Shown: one piece after another, positions 1 to 9,078 of the stretch
Layout: the number at the start of each line of letters is the position of its first letter
Position numbering within the stretch: position 1 is the stretch's first letter
NCBI GenBank assembly: GCA_023261755.1
Contig: JAGDXS010000030.1
Span: 1-36,177, forward strand
Direction of reading: 5' to 3'
From: Thermoplasmata archaeon
GTDB lineage: Archaea > Thermoplasmatota > Thermoplasmata > Thermoplasmatales > ARK-15
DNA length: 36,177 bases
Position numbers and translations under genes: made by a program
Notes under the pieces: model-generated
The model's input: only the letters and a program-made list of their open reading frames with translations
What the model was told of the DNA's origin: nothing
The model's database searches: none

Positions 1-62
1 GCGGATTGCCAATGTTCTTGTTTCATTATGATTATAATATAAAATAATTGCATTCGAAGTTA

Positions 63-106
63 TCGGCTCTGTATCCTACCTTTGAAAAGGTGGGGATTAG
101 AGCCGA
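63..106. repeat. Long imperfect inverted repeat (about 21-nt arms), possible IS200/IS605-type right-end hairpin
   Basis: TCGGCTCTGTATCCTACCTTT / AAAGGTGGGGATTAGAGCCGA fold back on each other with perfect 8-bp outer and 6-bp inner stems. The CCTACCTTT...AAAGGTGGGG core resembles hairpins downstream of tnpB genes. Confidence 0.45.
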
Positions 107-169
107 ATTTGTTCCTAAAATGAAATCATAAAAATAAAAATTTTAATAGTTCATAATAATGAACTATCT

Positions 170-1423
170 ATGTATTATGATATTTTGAATCAATTAGATA
201 ATGTAATAAAAATCAATGAGCACGTATCAAAAAATATAGAGGTAACAAAATATCTTTTAAAGTATCCAAAAAACCCAGTATATTTTAAAGATCTTGATGG
301 TTATGAAGCCACAGGAAACATATGGGCGGAAAGAAAAAATATCTCAAAGGTACTTAATAATGCTGATATATTGCAAACACTTCTCTATGCAATAAATAAT
401 CCTGAAAATTATGAAGTTTTAGATTATAATCCTTTTAATCAAACAAATGATTTTTCTTTAAAGAGTTTGCCTATTCCAAAGTATTTTGAAAAAGATGGAT
501 CTAATTATATAACAAGTGGTATAGTATTCTCAGAAAAGGATGGGAAAAAAAATGTTTCATTTCATCGTATGATGGTTATCGATGAAAAAAGAGTGGCTAT
601 TAGGCTTGTTCCAAGAGATCTTTACAAGATGTATAAAGATTCAATTGAGCAGGGCAATGAGTTAAAAATATCTATGGTTATAGGAGCGTTTCCAACATTT
701 TTAATTTCTGCGGCAACTTCCGTTGATTTCAGTATTGATGAATCAAAAATAGCATCTGCAATTAGGTTGAAAACAATGGGAGAAAGAGAAAAAATGGTAA
801 GATTAACAAATAACATAAATGTACCTTTGGAAAGTGAATATATTTTTGAAGGAAAAATTACCAATGATCTATACCCTGTGGAAGGACCATTTTTAGATAT
901 AACAAGAACATATGATATTAAAGAAAATCAGCCAATTGTAGTATTTGAAAAAATGTACAAGAATAAAAGACCCATATTTCATCTTCTACTTTCAGGAGGT
1001 TATGAACATTTTAATTTAATGGGTATGCCAAGGGAACCTACAATTTACCAGGAGATTAAAAAAATGGGAATAGAAGTATTAGATGTTAAACTAACATATG
1101 GTGGATGTTCATGGTTGCATGGAATTGTAAAAATTAAGAAAAATAATGAAAATGATGGAAAAAAGGCTATTGAAGGTGCATTTCAAGGTCATAAAAGTTT
1201 AAAACATGTGGTGATTGTTGACGAAGATATTAATATAAATGATTTAGAAGATGTGGAATGGTCAATAGCAACGAGATTTCAAGGCGATAGAGATATGATA
1301 ATAAAAAAGGAAAGAGGAAGTTCATTAGATCCAAGCAGATATGACAATGATATAACAACAAAAATTGGTATAGATGCAACAATAAAAGGAAATGAAAAAG
1401 AAAAATTCAAAAAAGAATTCTAA
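170..1423 (+). CDS. UbiD family (prFMN-dependent) decarboxylase
   Basis: Conserved UbiD-like blocks NVPLESEYIFEGKI and EGPFLDITRTYD; full-length ORF of 417 aa. Confidence 0.85.
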   Translation: MYYDILNQLDNVIKINEHVSKNIEVTKYLLKYPKNPVYFKDLDGYEATGNIWAERKNISKVLNNADILQTLLYAINNPENYEVLDYNPFNQTNDFSLKSLPIPKYFEKDGSNYITSGIVFSEKDGKKNVSFHRMMVIDEKRVAIRLVPRDLYKMYKDSIEQGNELKISMVIGAFPTFLISAATSVDFSIDESKIASAIRLKTMGEREKMVRLTNNINVPLESEYIFEGKITNDLYPVEGPFLDITRTYDIKENQPIVVFEKMYKNKRPIFHLLLSGGYEHFNLMGMPREPTIYQEIKKMGIEVLDVKLTYGGCSWLHGIVKIKKNNENDGKKAIEGAFQGHKSLKHVVIVDEDININDLEDVEWSIATRFQGDRDMIIKKERGSSLDPSRYDNDITTKIGIDATIKGNEKEKFKKEF

Positions 1424-1516
1424 AATACATTTTAAAAGTTAGAAAATATCTAAAAGAAAGGAGAAACTTAATATAGTTATTTTTATCTAGAATAATACCA
1501 AATTTAGGTGGTTCTG

Positions 1517-2449
1517 ATGAGTAAAAAACTTGATGAGGACCAGGTTATTAAATGTCCAGAATGTGGATCAACACATTTTATAATAGATTATGAAAGAGGA
1601 GAAATGATTTGTCAAAACTGTGGTTTTGTTATTGAGGATTCATATATTGACCAAGGCCCAGAATGGAGAGCCTTTGATAGTGAACAGGAAGAGAAAAGAG
1701 CTAGAACAGGAGCACCAATGACTTATTTAAGCCATGACAAGGGTTTAGCTACAGAAATTTCATGGTCAAATAAAGACTCATATGGAAAAAGGATTCCACA
1801 CAGAAACAGGGCTCAAATTTACAGGGTAAGGAAATGGCATCAGAGAATAAGGGTGAGCAATTCCGCTGAGAGAAATCTTTCAATAGCACTACAGGAATTA
1901 AATACAATCGCAAGTAAAATGGGCCTTCCAAAGGATATAAGAGAAACGGCAGCAGTAATATATAGAAAAGCCGTGGAAAAAAATCTTATAAGGGGTAGAA
2001 GTATTGAAAGCATTGTTTCGGCGAGCATATACGCGGCATGCAGACAGGTAAATCTCCCAAGGACATTGGATGAAGTAGCAAAAAGTGCAGAATTGAGTAA
2101 GAAAAAAATTGGAAGATCTTATAGACATTTAACAAAAGAATTAAAATTGAATTTAAAGCCCACATACCCAACATCATATATTGTGCAATTTTGCAATAAA
2201 CTAAACTTGGATAAATCCGTTCAGGAGGAAGCAGAAAATATAATTAGGCGTGCTGGAGAACTGGGAGTAATTTCAGGTAAAGGACCTACAGGCATTGCAG
2301 CTGCAGCAATATACATTGCATCAACACTTAAGGATCAGGTAAGAACACAGAAAGAAATTGCAGATGTTGCTGGTGTAACAGAAGTAACAATAAGAAATAG
2401 GTATAAGGAAATTTCAAAGTTGCTCAATATTAACATGGATGGAGATTAA
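1517..2449 (+). CDS. tfb: Transcription initiation factor IIB (TFB)
   Basis: N-terminal zinc ribbon [24 protein letters not shown] and two cyclin-like repeats ([38 protein letters not shown]). ATG at 1517 follows an AGGTGG SD-like motif, so it is preferred over the GTG at 1508. Confidence 0.95.
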   Translation: MSKKLDEDQVIKCPECGSTHFIIDYERGEMICQNCGFVIEDSYIDQGPEWRAFDSEQEEKRARTGAPMTYLSHDKGLATEISWSNKDSYGKRIPHRNRAQIYRVRKWHQRIRVSNSAERNLSIALQELNTIASKMGLPKDIRETAAVIYRKAVEKNLIRGRSIESIVSASIYAACRQVNLPRTLDEVAKSAELSKKKIGRSYRHLTKELKLNLKPTYPTSYIVQFCNKLNLDKSVQEEAENIIRRAGELGVISGKGPTGIAAAAIYIASTLKDQVRTQKEIADVAGVTEVTIRNRYKEISKLLNINMDGD

Positions 2450-2572
2450 ATATTTTATTTTAAAAAATTTAATATTTATATAATTTTCTATTTTTCTTGA
2501 TTTGAAATAAAAAGAAATGAAAAGATTTTAAACTTGAAAAATTTTTTATCTATAGTTGTATTATAGTAAAAC

Positions 2573-3886
2573 ATGATAACACCAAAAAATGTTCATGAAA
2601 TATTGGGAAAAAGAATTTTGACTGACGGCTATGATATGGTTCTTGACATGGAGAAGAGCCAAGGTGCTTGGCTATATGATTCTAGATTCGACAAAAAATA
2701 TTTGGATTTTTTCGGTTTTTTTGCCACATCTGCTGTTGGAATGAACCATCCTAAATTTTTTGAGACAGAATTCTTAAAAAAATTGGAAAGAGCAGCAATA
2801 AACAAACCTACGAATTCTGATATATACACAGTTGAAATGGCAGAATTTGTTGAGACACTTTCCAGAATAGCTACACCCGATTACATGAAATATTTCTTCT
2901 TTATAGAGGGTGGAGCTTTAGCTGTAGAAAATGCCTTAAAAACAGCATTTGATTGGAAAGTAAGGAAGAATTTCAAAAAAGGCTATAAGGAAGAAAAAGG
3001 TTATAAAGTAATACATTTGAGGGAAGCTTTCCATGGAAGATCTGGATACACATTATCATTAACAAATACATTCGATCCAAGAAAAACTCAATATTTTCCA
3101 AAATTTAACTGGCCGAGGATAACAAATCCGAAGATCACATTTCCTCTATCAGGTGAGAATATAAAGAAAGTAGAAGAGCTTGAAAAGAAAAGTTTAGATG
3201 AAATGGAAAAAGCCATAAAGGAAAATCCCGATGATATAGCAGCATTTATAATTGAACCAATCCAGGGAGAAGGTGGAGACAACCATTTCAGGAAAGAATA
3301 TTTTAAGGAAGTTGAAAAAATTACAAAGAAAAATGAAATTATGTTCATAGTTGATGAAGTTCAGAGTGGTATGGGAATTACAGGAAAATGGTGGGCACAT
3401 CAGCATTTTGATGTTAAACCTGATATAATTGCCTTCGGAAAGAAAATGCATGTGTGCGGTATAATGGTAGGGCCAAGAATAGATGAAATTGAGGACAATG
3501 TTTTCAAAGTATCAAGCAGAATTAATTCCACATGGGGTGGAAATCTAGCAGACATGGTAGCAGGTAAGAAGATACTTGAAATAATGGATGAAGAAAAGTT
3601 AGTTGATAACGCTGCAAAGATGGGAGAAATTTTTGTTAAGGGTCTTTTAGAGCTTCAGGAGAAGTACACTGTGATGAACAATGCAAGAGGAAGAGGTTTG
3701 ATGGACGCATTTGACCTTAAGGATACTAAAACAAGGGATGTTATGTTTGAACTTCTATACAAGAATGGTTTACTTGCATTAAAGACGGGAGAAAAAGGAA
3801 TAAGGTTCAGGCCACCGTTGGTTGTCGGAAATACAGAAGTTACTGAAGCTTTAAACAGAATAGAAAAATCTTTGAAAGAACTTTAA
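2573..3886 (+). CDS. lat: L-lysine 6-transaminase-like class III PLP aminotransferase
   Basis: DFFGFFATSAVGMNHPKFF start typical of LAT; FIIEPIQGEGGDNHFR, FIVDEVQSGMGITGKWWAHQHFDVKPDIIAFGKK (PLP Lys) class III aminotransferase motifs. Confidence 0.82.
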   Translation: MITPKNVHEILGKRILTDGYDMVLDMEKSQGAWLYDSRFDKKYLDFFGFFATSAVGMNHPKFFETEFLKKLERAAINKPTNSDIYTVEMAEFVETLSRIATPDYMKYFFFIEGGALAVENALKTAFDWKVRKNFKKGYKEEKGYKVIHLREAFHGRSGYTLSLTNTFDPRKTQYFPKFNWPRITNPKITFPLSGENIKKVEELEKKSLDEMEKAIKENPDDIAAFIIEPIQGEGGDNHFRKEYFKEVEKITKKNEIMFIVDEVQSGMGITGKWWAHQHFDVKPDIIAFGKKMHVCGIMVGPRIDEIEDNVFKVSSRINSTWGGNLADMVAGKKILEIMDEEKLVDNAAKMGEIFVKGLLELQEKYTVMNNARGRGLMDAFDLKDTKTRDVMFELLYKNGLLALKTGEKGIRFRPPLVVGNTEVTEALNRIEKSLKEL

Positions 3887-3896
3887 TAATTTTTTT

Positions 3897-4952
3897 ATGA
3901 ACCCAAAACTTTTTATTTTTTTAAATAAAATTGAAGAAAATGCAAGGAAATTAAAACATTTGTTATCAAGGGAAGGAATAGATATTCTTGGAATTACAAA
4001 GGTAATGCTTGGAAATCCAAAGTATGCAGAAATTTTAATTAAATCTGGAATTACAAATATAGGAGATTCAAGAATTCAGAATATAACGAAAATGAAAAAA
4101 TATGGTATAGATGCAAAATTTTTTCAAATAAGGGCACCACAGATTTCCGAGGTTGAATACACAGTTAAATATGCCGATGCTGCATTTGTTACAGAGATTG
4201 AAACTGTTAAAGCTTTATCCTATTATTCAAAAAAATTAGAAAGGAAATTCGGATATTTGGTAATGGTTGAAATGGGAGATCTTAGGGAGGGTGTAATGCC
4301 TGAAGATCTTCTTCAATTTGTTAATGAATCCATGAAATATGGCATTGAATTCCTTGGCATAGGAACAAACTTGGGATGTTACGGAGGAGTAATTCCAACA
4401 AGGGAAAAAATTGATGAACTCGTTCAATTAAAGGATTTACTTGAGGATCATGGAATAAGTTCAAAAATAGTTTCTGGGGGAGCAACAGACACATTGCAAC
4501 TATTTGAAAAAAAAGAGCTAAAAGGAATAAATCAACTTAGGTTAGGTGAATCAATAGTACTTGGAAGGGATACCACAGGTAATAGAGAAATCGAATATTT
4601 GAATAGGGATACAGTAATCCTAGAAGCAGAAATCATAGAAATAAAAAATAAACCATCTAAGCCATATGGAAAAATAGGTCATGATGCTTTTGGTCATGTG
4701 CCTGAGATTCCAGACATAGGCATAAGAAGAAGGGCGATAATAGCCTTAGGAAAACAGGATGTGGAATTGGAATCTCTCATTCCCTTGGATAATAAAATTA
4801 AAATTTTAGGAGGAAGCGGAGACCATGTTATTCTTGATATCACAGACAGCGAAGAAAATTACAAAGTTGGATCTGTTATTAAATTTAATGTATTATATCC
4901 AGCATTGTTAAAGCTTATGACCTCACCCTTTGTGCAGAAGAAATTTTTATAA
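3897..4952 (+). CDS. Alanine racemase N-terminal fold / ornithine racemase-like PLP protein
   Basis: GITKVMLGNPKYAEILIKSGITNIGDSRIQNI, EMGDLREGVMPEDL, GGATDTL and QLRLGES are typical of the YhfX/ornithine racemase-like group. Confidence 0.75.
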   Translation: MNPKLFIFLNKIEENARKLKHLLSREGIDILGITKVMLGNPKYAEILIKSGITNIGDSRIQNITKMKKYGIDAKFFQIRAPQISEVEYTVKYADAAFVTEIETVKALSYYSKKLERKFGYLVMVEMGDLREGVMPEDLLQFVNESMKYGIEFLGIGTNLGCYGGVIPTREKIDELVQLKDLLEDHGISSKIVSGGATDTLQLFEKKELKGINQLRLGESIVLGRDTTGNREIEYLNRDTVILEAEIIEIKNKPSKPYGKIGHDAFGHVPEIPDIGIRRRAIIALGKQDVELESLIPLDNKIKILGGSGDHVILDITDSEENYKVGSVIKFNVLYPALLKLMTSPFVQKKFL

Positions 4953-5876
4953 ATCGTAAACATGGCCAGGAATTCTTGGGAAAATCTGTACATTTCCTAT
5001 ATGGTCAACATTTGTAACCCACTTTAACAGCCTTTCAATGCCTATACCTGCTCCTGCACATTTTTTTATTTTTCCAGATTTTGCAAGATTCAAAATAACT
5101 TTGAAATTTTCTTCTTTAAGACCATCCCTTGATATCTTTTCTAACATTTTTGAATATTTGAATTCCCTTTTAGCACCGGACAGAACTTCACCAAGAGCGG
5201 GAAGATAAAGATCGTAGTTGTCCCATTTTCCTGTGTTAAAATCTTGATAATCATAGAATTCCCTAGGTATGTTTACCACCCAAACTGGTTCATTTAAATC
5301 TAAAACATTTTTTTCCCAATCTTGTCCAAATTCTTCCCTTAATTTTTCAGAATCAAAAATTTTCCAGGGTGGATTAATTAAATTCTCTAAATTACTGGGC
5401 AAATGATCATAATTTTCAGCAAAAACCTTTTTTAATTTATAAAAAATGGATTCAACAAATTTAATCACATCCGCAGATTCTGCATCCCTTATTTCAAAAT
5501 CAAGCTGTGTAAATTCGTAGGCATGGATACCAGTGAAAGCTCTTTCCCTCTTTTCAATTCTCACATTTGGAGAATATGTAAATAGTTTTTCATAAAGTAA
5601 TGAGCAAGCGACGATTTTATGCACTATCATGCTCTGTGTTACTTTTACATTTGAACCATAAATTTCCGCTTCAAGTCTTTTTTCAATTGATGCACCTGGA
5701 TCTGGCCACAATGGATCCGTGGACTTGGAAAATATTACTGGCATTATCCACTGATAGCCATTTTTTATGAATTCATCAGTTAAAAATTTCAGTAAAAATG
5801 TTCCCATTGAGCCTATCATTCTTTTTCTTTCTATTTCCGAATCGCTTAAATTATATATTGGTTTAGGCAGTTCCAT
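4947..5876 (-). CDS. Archaeal asparagine synthetase-related AsnRS/AspRS paralogue (catalytic core only)
   Basis: Class II aaRS motif 2-like region RAFTGIHAYEFTQLDFEI and motif 3 CAGAGIGIERLLKWV. At 309 aa it has no room for an anticodon-binding OB domain. Confidence 0.75.
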   Translation of the reverse strand: MELPKPIYNLSDSEIERKRMIGSMGTFLLKFLTDEFIKNGYQWIMPVIFSKSTDPLWPDPGASIEKRLEAEIYGSNVKVTQSMIVHKIVACSLLYEKLFTYSPNVRIEKRERAFTGIHAYEFTQLDFEIRDAESADVIKFVESIFYKLKKVFAENYDHLPSNLENLINPPWKIFDSEKLREEFGQDWEKNVLDLNEPVWVVNIPREFYDYQDFNTGKWDNYDLYLPALGEVLSGAKREFKYSKMLEKISRDGLKEENFKVILNLAKSGKIKKCAGAGIGIERLLKWVTNVDHIGNVQIFPRIPGHVYDL

Positions 5877-5955
5877 ATATGTCTGTAAAACTTTGTAATT
5901 ATTAACATTTATGTTAAAATTGTAAAATTTTTGTCTAATTTTTTTAAAATAATTG

Positions 5956-5975
5956 ACAAATTTTAAACAATTTGT
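5956..5975. promoter_or_regulatory. Palindrome ACAAATT-N6-AATTTGT upstream of the Lrp/AsnC gene, candidate operator
   Basis: Perfect 7-bp inverted repeat with 6-nt spacer in the divergent intergenic region. Confidence 0.45.
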
Positions 5976-6003
5976 TTGATTAAAAGAATAGAAAAGATTA
6001 AAA

Positions 6004-6497
6004 TGATGTATATATATAATAAAACTATGGATCTTGATAAAAAGGATATAGCAATATTGAAAGTGCTATCGAGCAATGGAAGAGCACAGGTAAGTGAAGT
6101 TTCTAAAATAACCAATATACCAAGGATCACTGTTTATAACAGAATTCAAAAGTTATTGAAGGATGGAATAATTAAAAAAATAATTCCAATACTTAATTAC
6201 AAAATGCTAGGTCTTTCTGTAACTGCTTTTATATTAATTTCTTTTTCACCAAATTTTAAACTTTCTCAGAGAACTGTTGCAAAGAAAATTTCAGCTATGA
6301 AAAATGTGGAGGAAGTTCATATAATAGCAGGAGAATGGGATCTATTGGTTAAAGTGAGAGGCAAAACTGTTGAAGATGTAGGATCCTATGTTGTTGATCA
6401 ATTAAGAAATGTTGAAGGTGTTGAAAAAACAATGACAATTGTTGCATTTGATACTGTTCTTGATGAACCATTGAGTATTGAGGGAATAAAATTATGA
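6004..6497 (+). CDS. Lrp/AsnC family transcriptional regulator
   Basis: HTH LDKKDIAILKVLSSNGRAQVSEVSKITNIPRITVYNRIQKLLKDGII plus RAM domain (VEEVHIIAGEWDLLVKVRGKT). The start is ambiguous: TTG 5976, ATG 6004 or ATG 6027. Confidence 0.9.
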
Positions 6498-7162
6498 TCA
6501 AGCTTGTTGTTTTCGATATGGATGGTGTTTTAACCGATTGCAAGAGTAGTTGGTATTTTGTGCATAGATATTTTAATACAGATAATATTGAAAATATTAG
6601 ATTATTTAATGAAGGTAAGATAGATTATCCTACTTTTATATACAAGGATGTAATGCTTTGGAAAAACAAAGATCCTTTTCTTAGTATTGAAAAGCTTAAA
6701 GAAATTTATTCTAAAATGCCTTTAATGAATGGTGCAGAGGAAACAGTTGAAATGCTTAAAAAAAATGGAAAAAAAATAGCTATTATAACAGGTGGTCTTG
6801 ATATTCTTGCTGAAATTGTTTCAAAAAGACTCGGCATTGAAATTTATTATGCTAACGGCCTTGAAGTTGATGAAAATGGCATTATAACCGGAAGGCCAAA
6901 AATGGTTGTAAATCCATATAGGAAAGATATTGCTTTGTTGAACCTTCTTGAGAATCTTAAAATAAGTAAGAGAGAGACTGTTGCCATAGGTGACGGTGAG
7001 GTTGATGTACCAATGTTCCGTCTTGTGGAAAAAAGCATAGCTTTTGATCCACTAGATGAATCAGTTGAAAAAAATGCAAAAATAGTAATAAAGAAAAAGG
7101 ATTTAAGAGAAATACTTCCCTATGTTTTAAGTACCGATCCAGAATCTTCAAGTAATTTATAA
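6494..7162 (+). CDS. HAD-superfamily phosphatase, phosphoserine phosphatase (SerB)-like
   Basis: DMDGVLTD motif I, IITGGLDILAE motif II, AIGDGEVDVPMF motif IV; ATGA overlap with the upstream Lrp gene. Confidence 0.82.
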   Translation: MIKLVVFDMDGVLTDCKSSWYFVHRYFNTDNIENIRLFNEGKIDYPTFIYKDVMLWKNKDPFLSIEKLKEIYSKMPLMNGAEETVEMLKKNGKKIAIITGGLDILAEIVSKRLGIEIYYANGLEVDENGIITGRPKMVVNPYRKDIALLNLLENLKISKRETVAIGDGEVDVPMFRLVEKSIAFDPLDESVEKNAKIVIKKKDLREILPYVLSTDPESSSNL

Positions 7163-9078
7163 CCTGGAAATTTTTTTCTTATTATTTCTGCTGTTTCATT
7201 TGATTTAAGTAAATTTATTATTTCTTTAACTTCATTTTTATCCAATGAATCTTTTTTTACAAGTAAATCATAAATTTCAAAACCAATAGGTATGAAGTCA
7301 AGGCCATATAGTTCTGCATAAAATTTTAAGCTTATCCCGGCATCTGCTCTTCCCTGCGATACCGCAGATGCAACAGATGAATGAGTTTTACCTTCAAAAT
7401 GGTATCCCTTTATATTCTTAATAACGTATTCAAAATCAATTCCAATTTTTTCTGCCTCCTTTTCCAGAAGTATGTCAAGAAGTGTTCTAGTACCTGAACC
7501 TTTTACCCTATTTATTATGGTAACATCATCTCTTAGAAAATCTTTAACAGAATTTATATTCTTTGGATTTCCTTTTTTTAATAAAATTCCTTGTTCCCTG
7601 CCATAACCTCTGATAATAACAGCTTTATCATTTAATCCAAATTTTTCAATAAAAGGTAAATTGTATTTTCCAGTTTTTTCATCCAGAAGGTGTGTGCCAG
7701 CCATATCAGCTTCTCCATTCTTTACGGCATACCAACCTGCAGTTGATCCTACCCTTATATACTTTACATTTCTTATATTTGATATTAAATTTTCAAGCAA
7801 AGGGCAGTGGCTACCTATAATTGTTAAATTAGGAATGTTTATTGCATTACCTAACAAATAAATCTCAATATCCTCATTTTCATCTACATAATTTACATTT
7901 TCAGGTATTTTCATAATTCCATCTGCGTAGAGCATTGATGTTATAGAACCTGAATTTCCATATATTGGGTATGCTTTTAATTCATCCTTTATTTTAATTA
8001 TATTTACAGGAATAAATTCAACTACATTCTTATTCGAATTTACTCTTACAGAGAGCTTTGCCCTTATTTTATTTTCATCATCTTGAATTCCAGATAATTT
8101 CATTAAAATAGGTTTTACAAGGTATTGATATGCAATTATTCCTGACATTGGAAATCCTGGAAGCCCTATTAACAATTTTTTCCCTGAAACTGCTACAATA
8201 GTTGGTTTTCCAGGCTTGATTTTCAGGCCATGAACTATTAGCTTTCCAATATCTCCATAAACTCTATAAATCAAGTCACCAATGCCTGCTGAAGTGCTTC
8301 CTGAAGTAATTACTACATCATTTTCATCCATTGCCATTTCTACAATGTCTTTTATCTCATCATAGTTATCTTTTACTATACCATAAAATCTAGGTTTTAG
8401 ACCAATTTCCATAAGATAAGAAAAAATTGTATGTGAATTTGAATCATAGATCATACCTGGTTTGAGAGATTTTCCGATATATTCAACTTCATCACCAGTT
8501 GAAATTATACCAACACTTAATCTCTTGTAAACAGGTATTTTCTCATAACCAAGGGATGCCATAATGGCAATATCAAGTGGTGAAATTTTTTTACCTTTTC
8601 TTAAAGTAGTATCACCTACCATTACATCTGATCCTGCATTTGATATATTTTCACCCGTGGAAATAGATCTGTATATTTTTATTTCATCTTCAATTCTTTT
8701 GGTATATTCCACCATAACAACAGCAGTAGCACCTCTAGGTATAGGCGCACCAGTTGCAATCTCAACACATGTTCCTTTTGTAATAGATATCTCAGGTATT
8801 TTACCTACAACGGATTTACCTATTATTTTCAATGATACAGGATTATCCTCATCCGCACCAATTAAATCCTCGTGGTTAACTGCATAGCCATCAACTTCAG
8901 ATCTATCAAATGGAGGTGAATCAACCTTTGCATATATTTCATCCGCAAGAATTCTTCCTAGGGAATCATCTATATCAATATATTCTATTTCTGAAGGTGT
9001 TAATTTTCCATATTCTTTTTCAATAATTTTTAAGGCTTCTTCAATTGATAATAATTCATGAAATATTTTTTGCATCAT
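7120..9078 (-). CDS. moeA: Molybdopterin molybdenumtransferase MoeA fused to a periplasmic-binding-protein-like (PBP) C-terminal domain
   Basis: MoeA signatures DSPPFDRSEVDGYAV, PIPRGATAVVMVE, LIGLPGFPMSG; C-terminal region TIIGSHCPLLENLI...VKGSGTRTLLDILL...GRADAGISLKF is PBP-like. Confidence 0.9.
   Translation of the reverse strand: MMQKIFHELLSIEEALKIIEKEYGKLTPSEIEYIDIDDSLGRILADEIYAKVDSPPFDRSEVDGYAVNHEDLIGADEDNPVSLKIIGKSVVGKIPEISITKGTCVEIATGAPIPRGATAVVMVEYTKRIEDEIKIYRSISTGENISNAGSDVMVGDTTLRKGKKISPLDIAIMASLGYEKIPVYKRLSVGIISTGDEVEYIGKSLKPGMIYDSNSHTIFSYLMEIGLKPRFYGIVKDNYDEIKDIVEMAMDENDVVITSGSTSAGIGDLIYRVYGDIGKLIVHGLKIKPGKPTIVAVSGKKLLIGLPGFPMSGIIAYQYLVKPILMKLSGIQDDENKIRAKLSVRVNSNKNVVEFIPVNIIKIKDELKAYPIYGNSGSITSMLYADGIMKIPENVNYVDENEDIEIYLLGNAINIPNLTIIGSHCPLLENLISNIRNVKYIRVGSTAGWYAVKNGEADMAGTHLLDEKTGKYNLPFIEKFGLNDKAVIIRGYGREQGILLKKGNPKNINSVKDFLRDDVTIINRVKGSGTRTLLDILLEKEAEKIGIDFEYVIKNIKGYHFEGKTHSSVASAVSQGRADAGISLKFYAELYGLDFIPIGFEIYDLLVKKDSLDKNEVKEIINLLKSNETAEIIRKKFPGYKLLEDSGSVLKT

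Noticed and set aside
1-60. Possible decayed tnpB C-terminus (frame 1: ADCQCSCFIMIII*)
   Set aside because: Too short and degenerate to support; only the adjacent hairpin is suggestive, so no pseudogene was called.
622-864. Antisense ORF of 80 aa within the UbiD gene, and the similar antisense ORFs in the track (e.g. 1749-2177, 2629-2829, 3088-3451, 26092-26376, 28504-28851, 29128-29463)
   Set aside because: They are fully embedded opposite well-supported genes, have low-complexity hydrophobic or Ser/Phe-rich translations typical of reverse-complement AT-rich coding DNA, and resemble no family I know.
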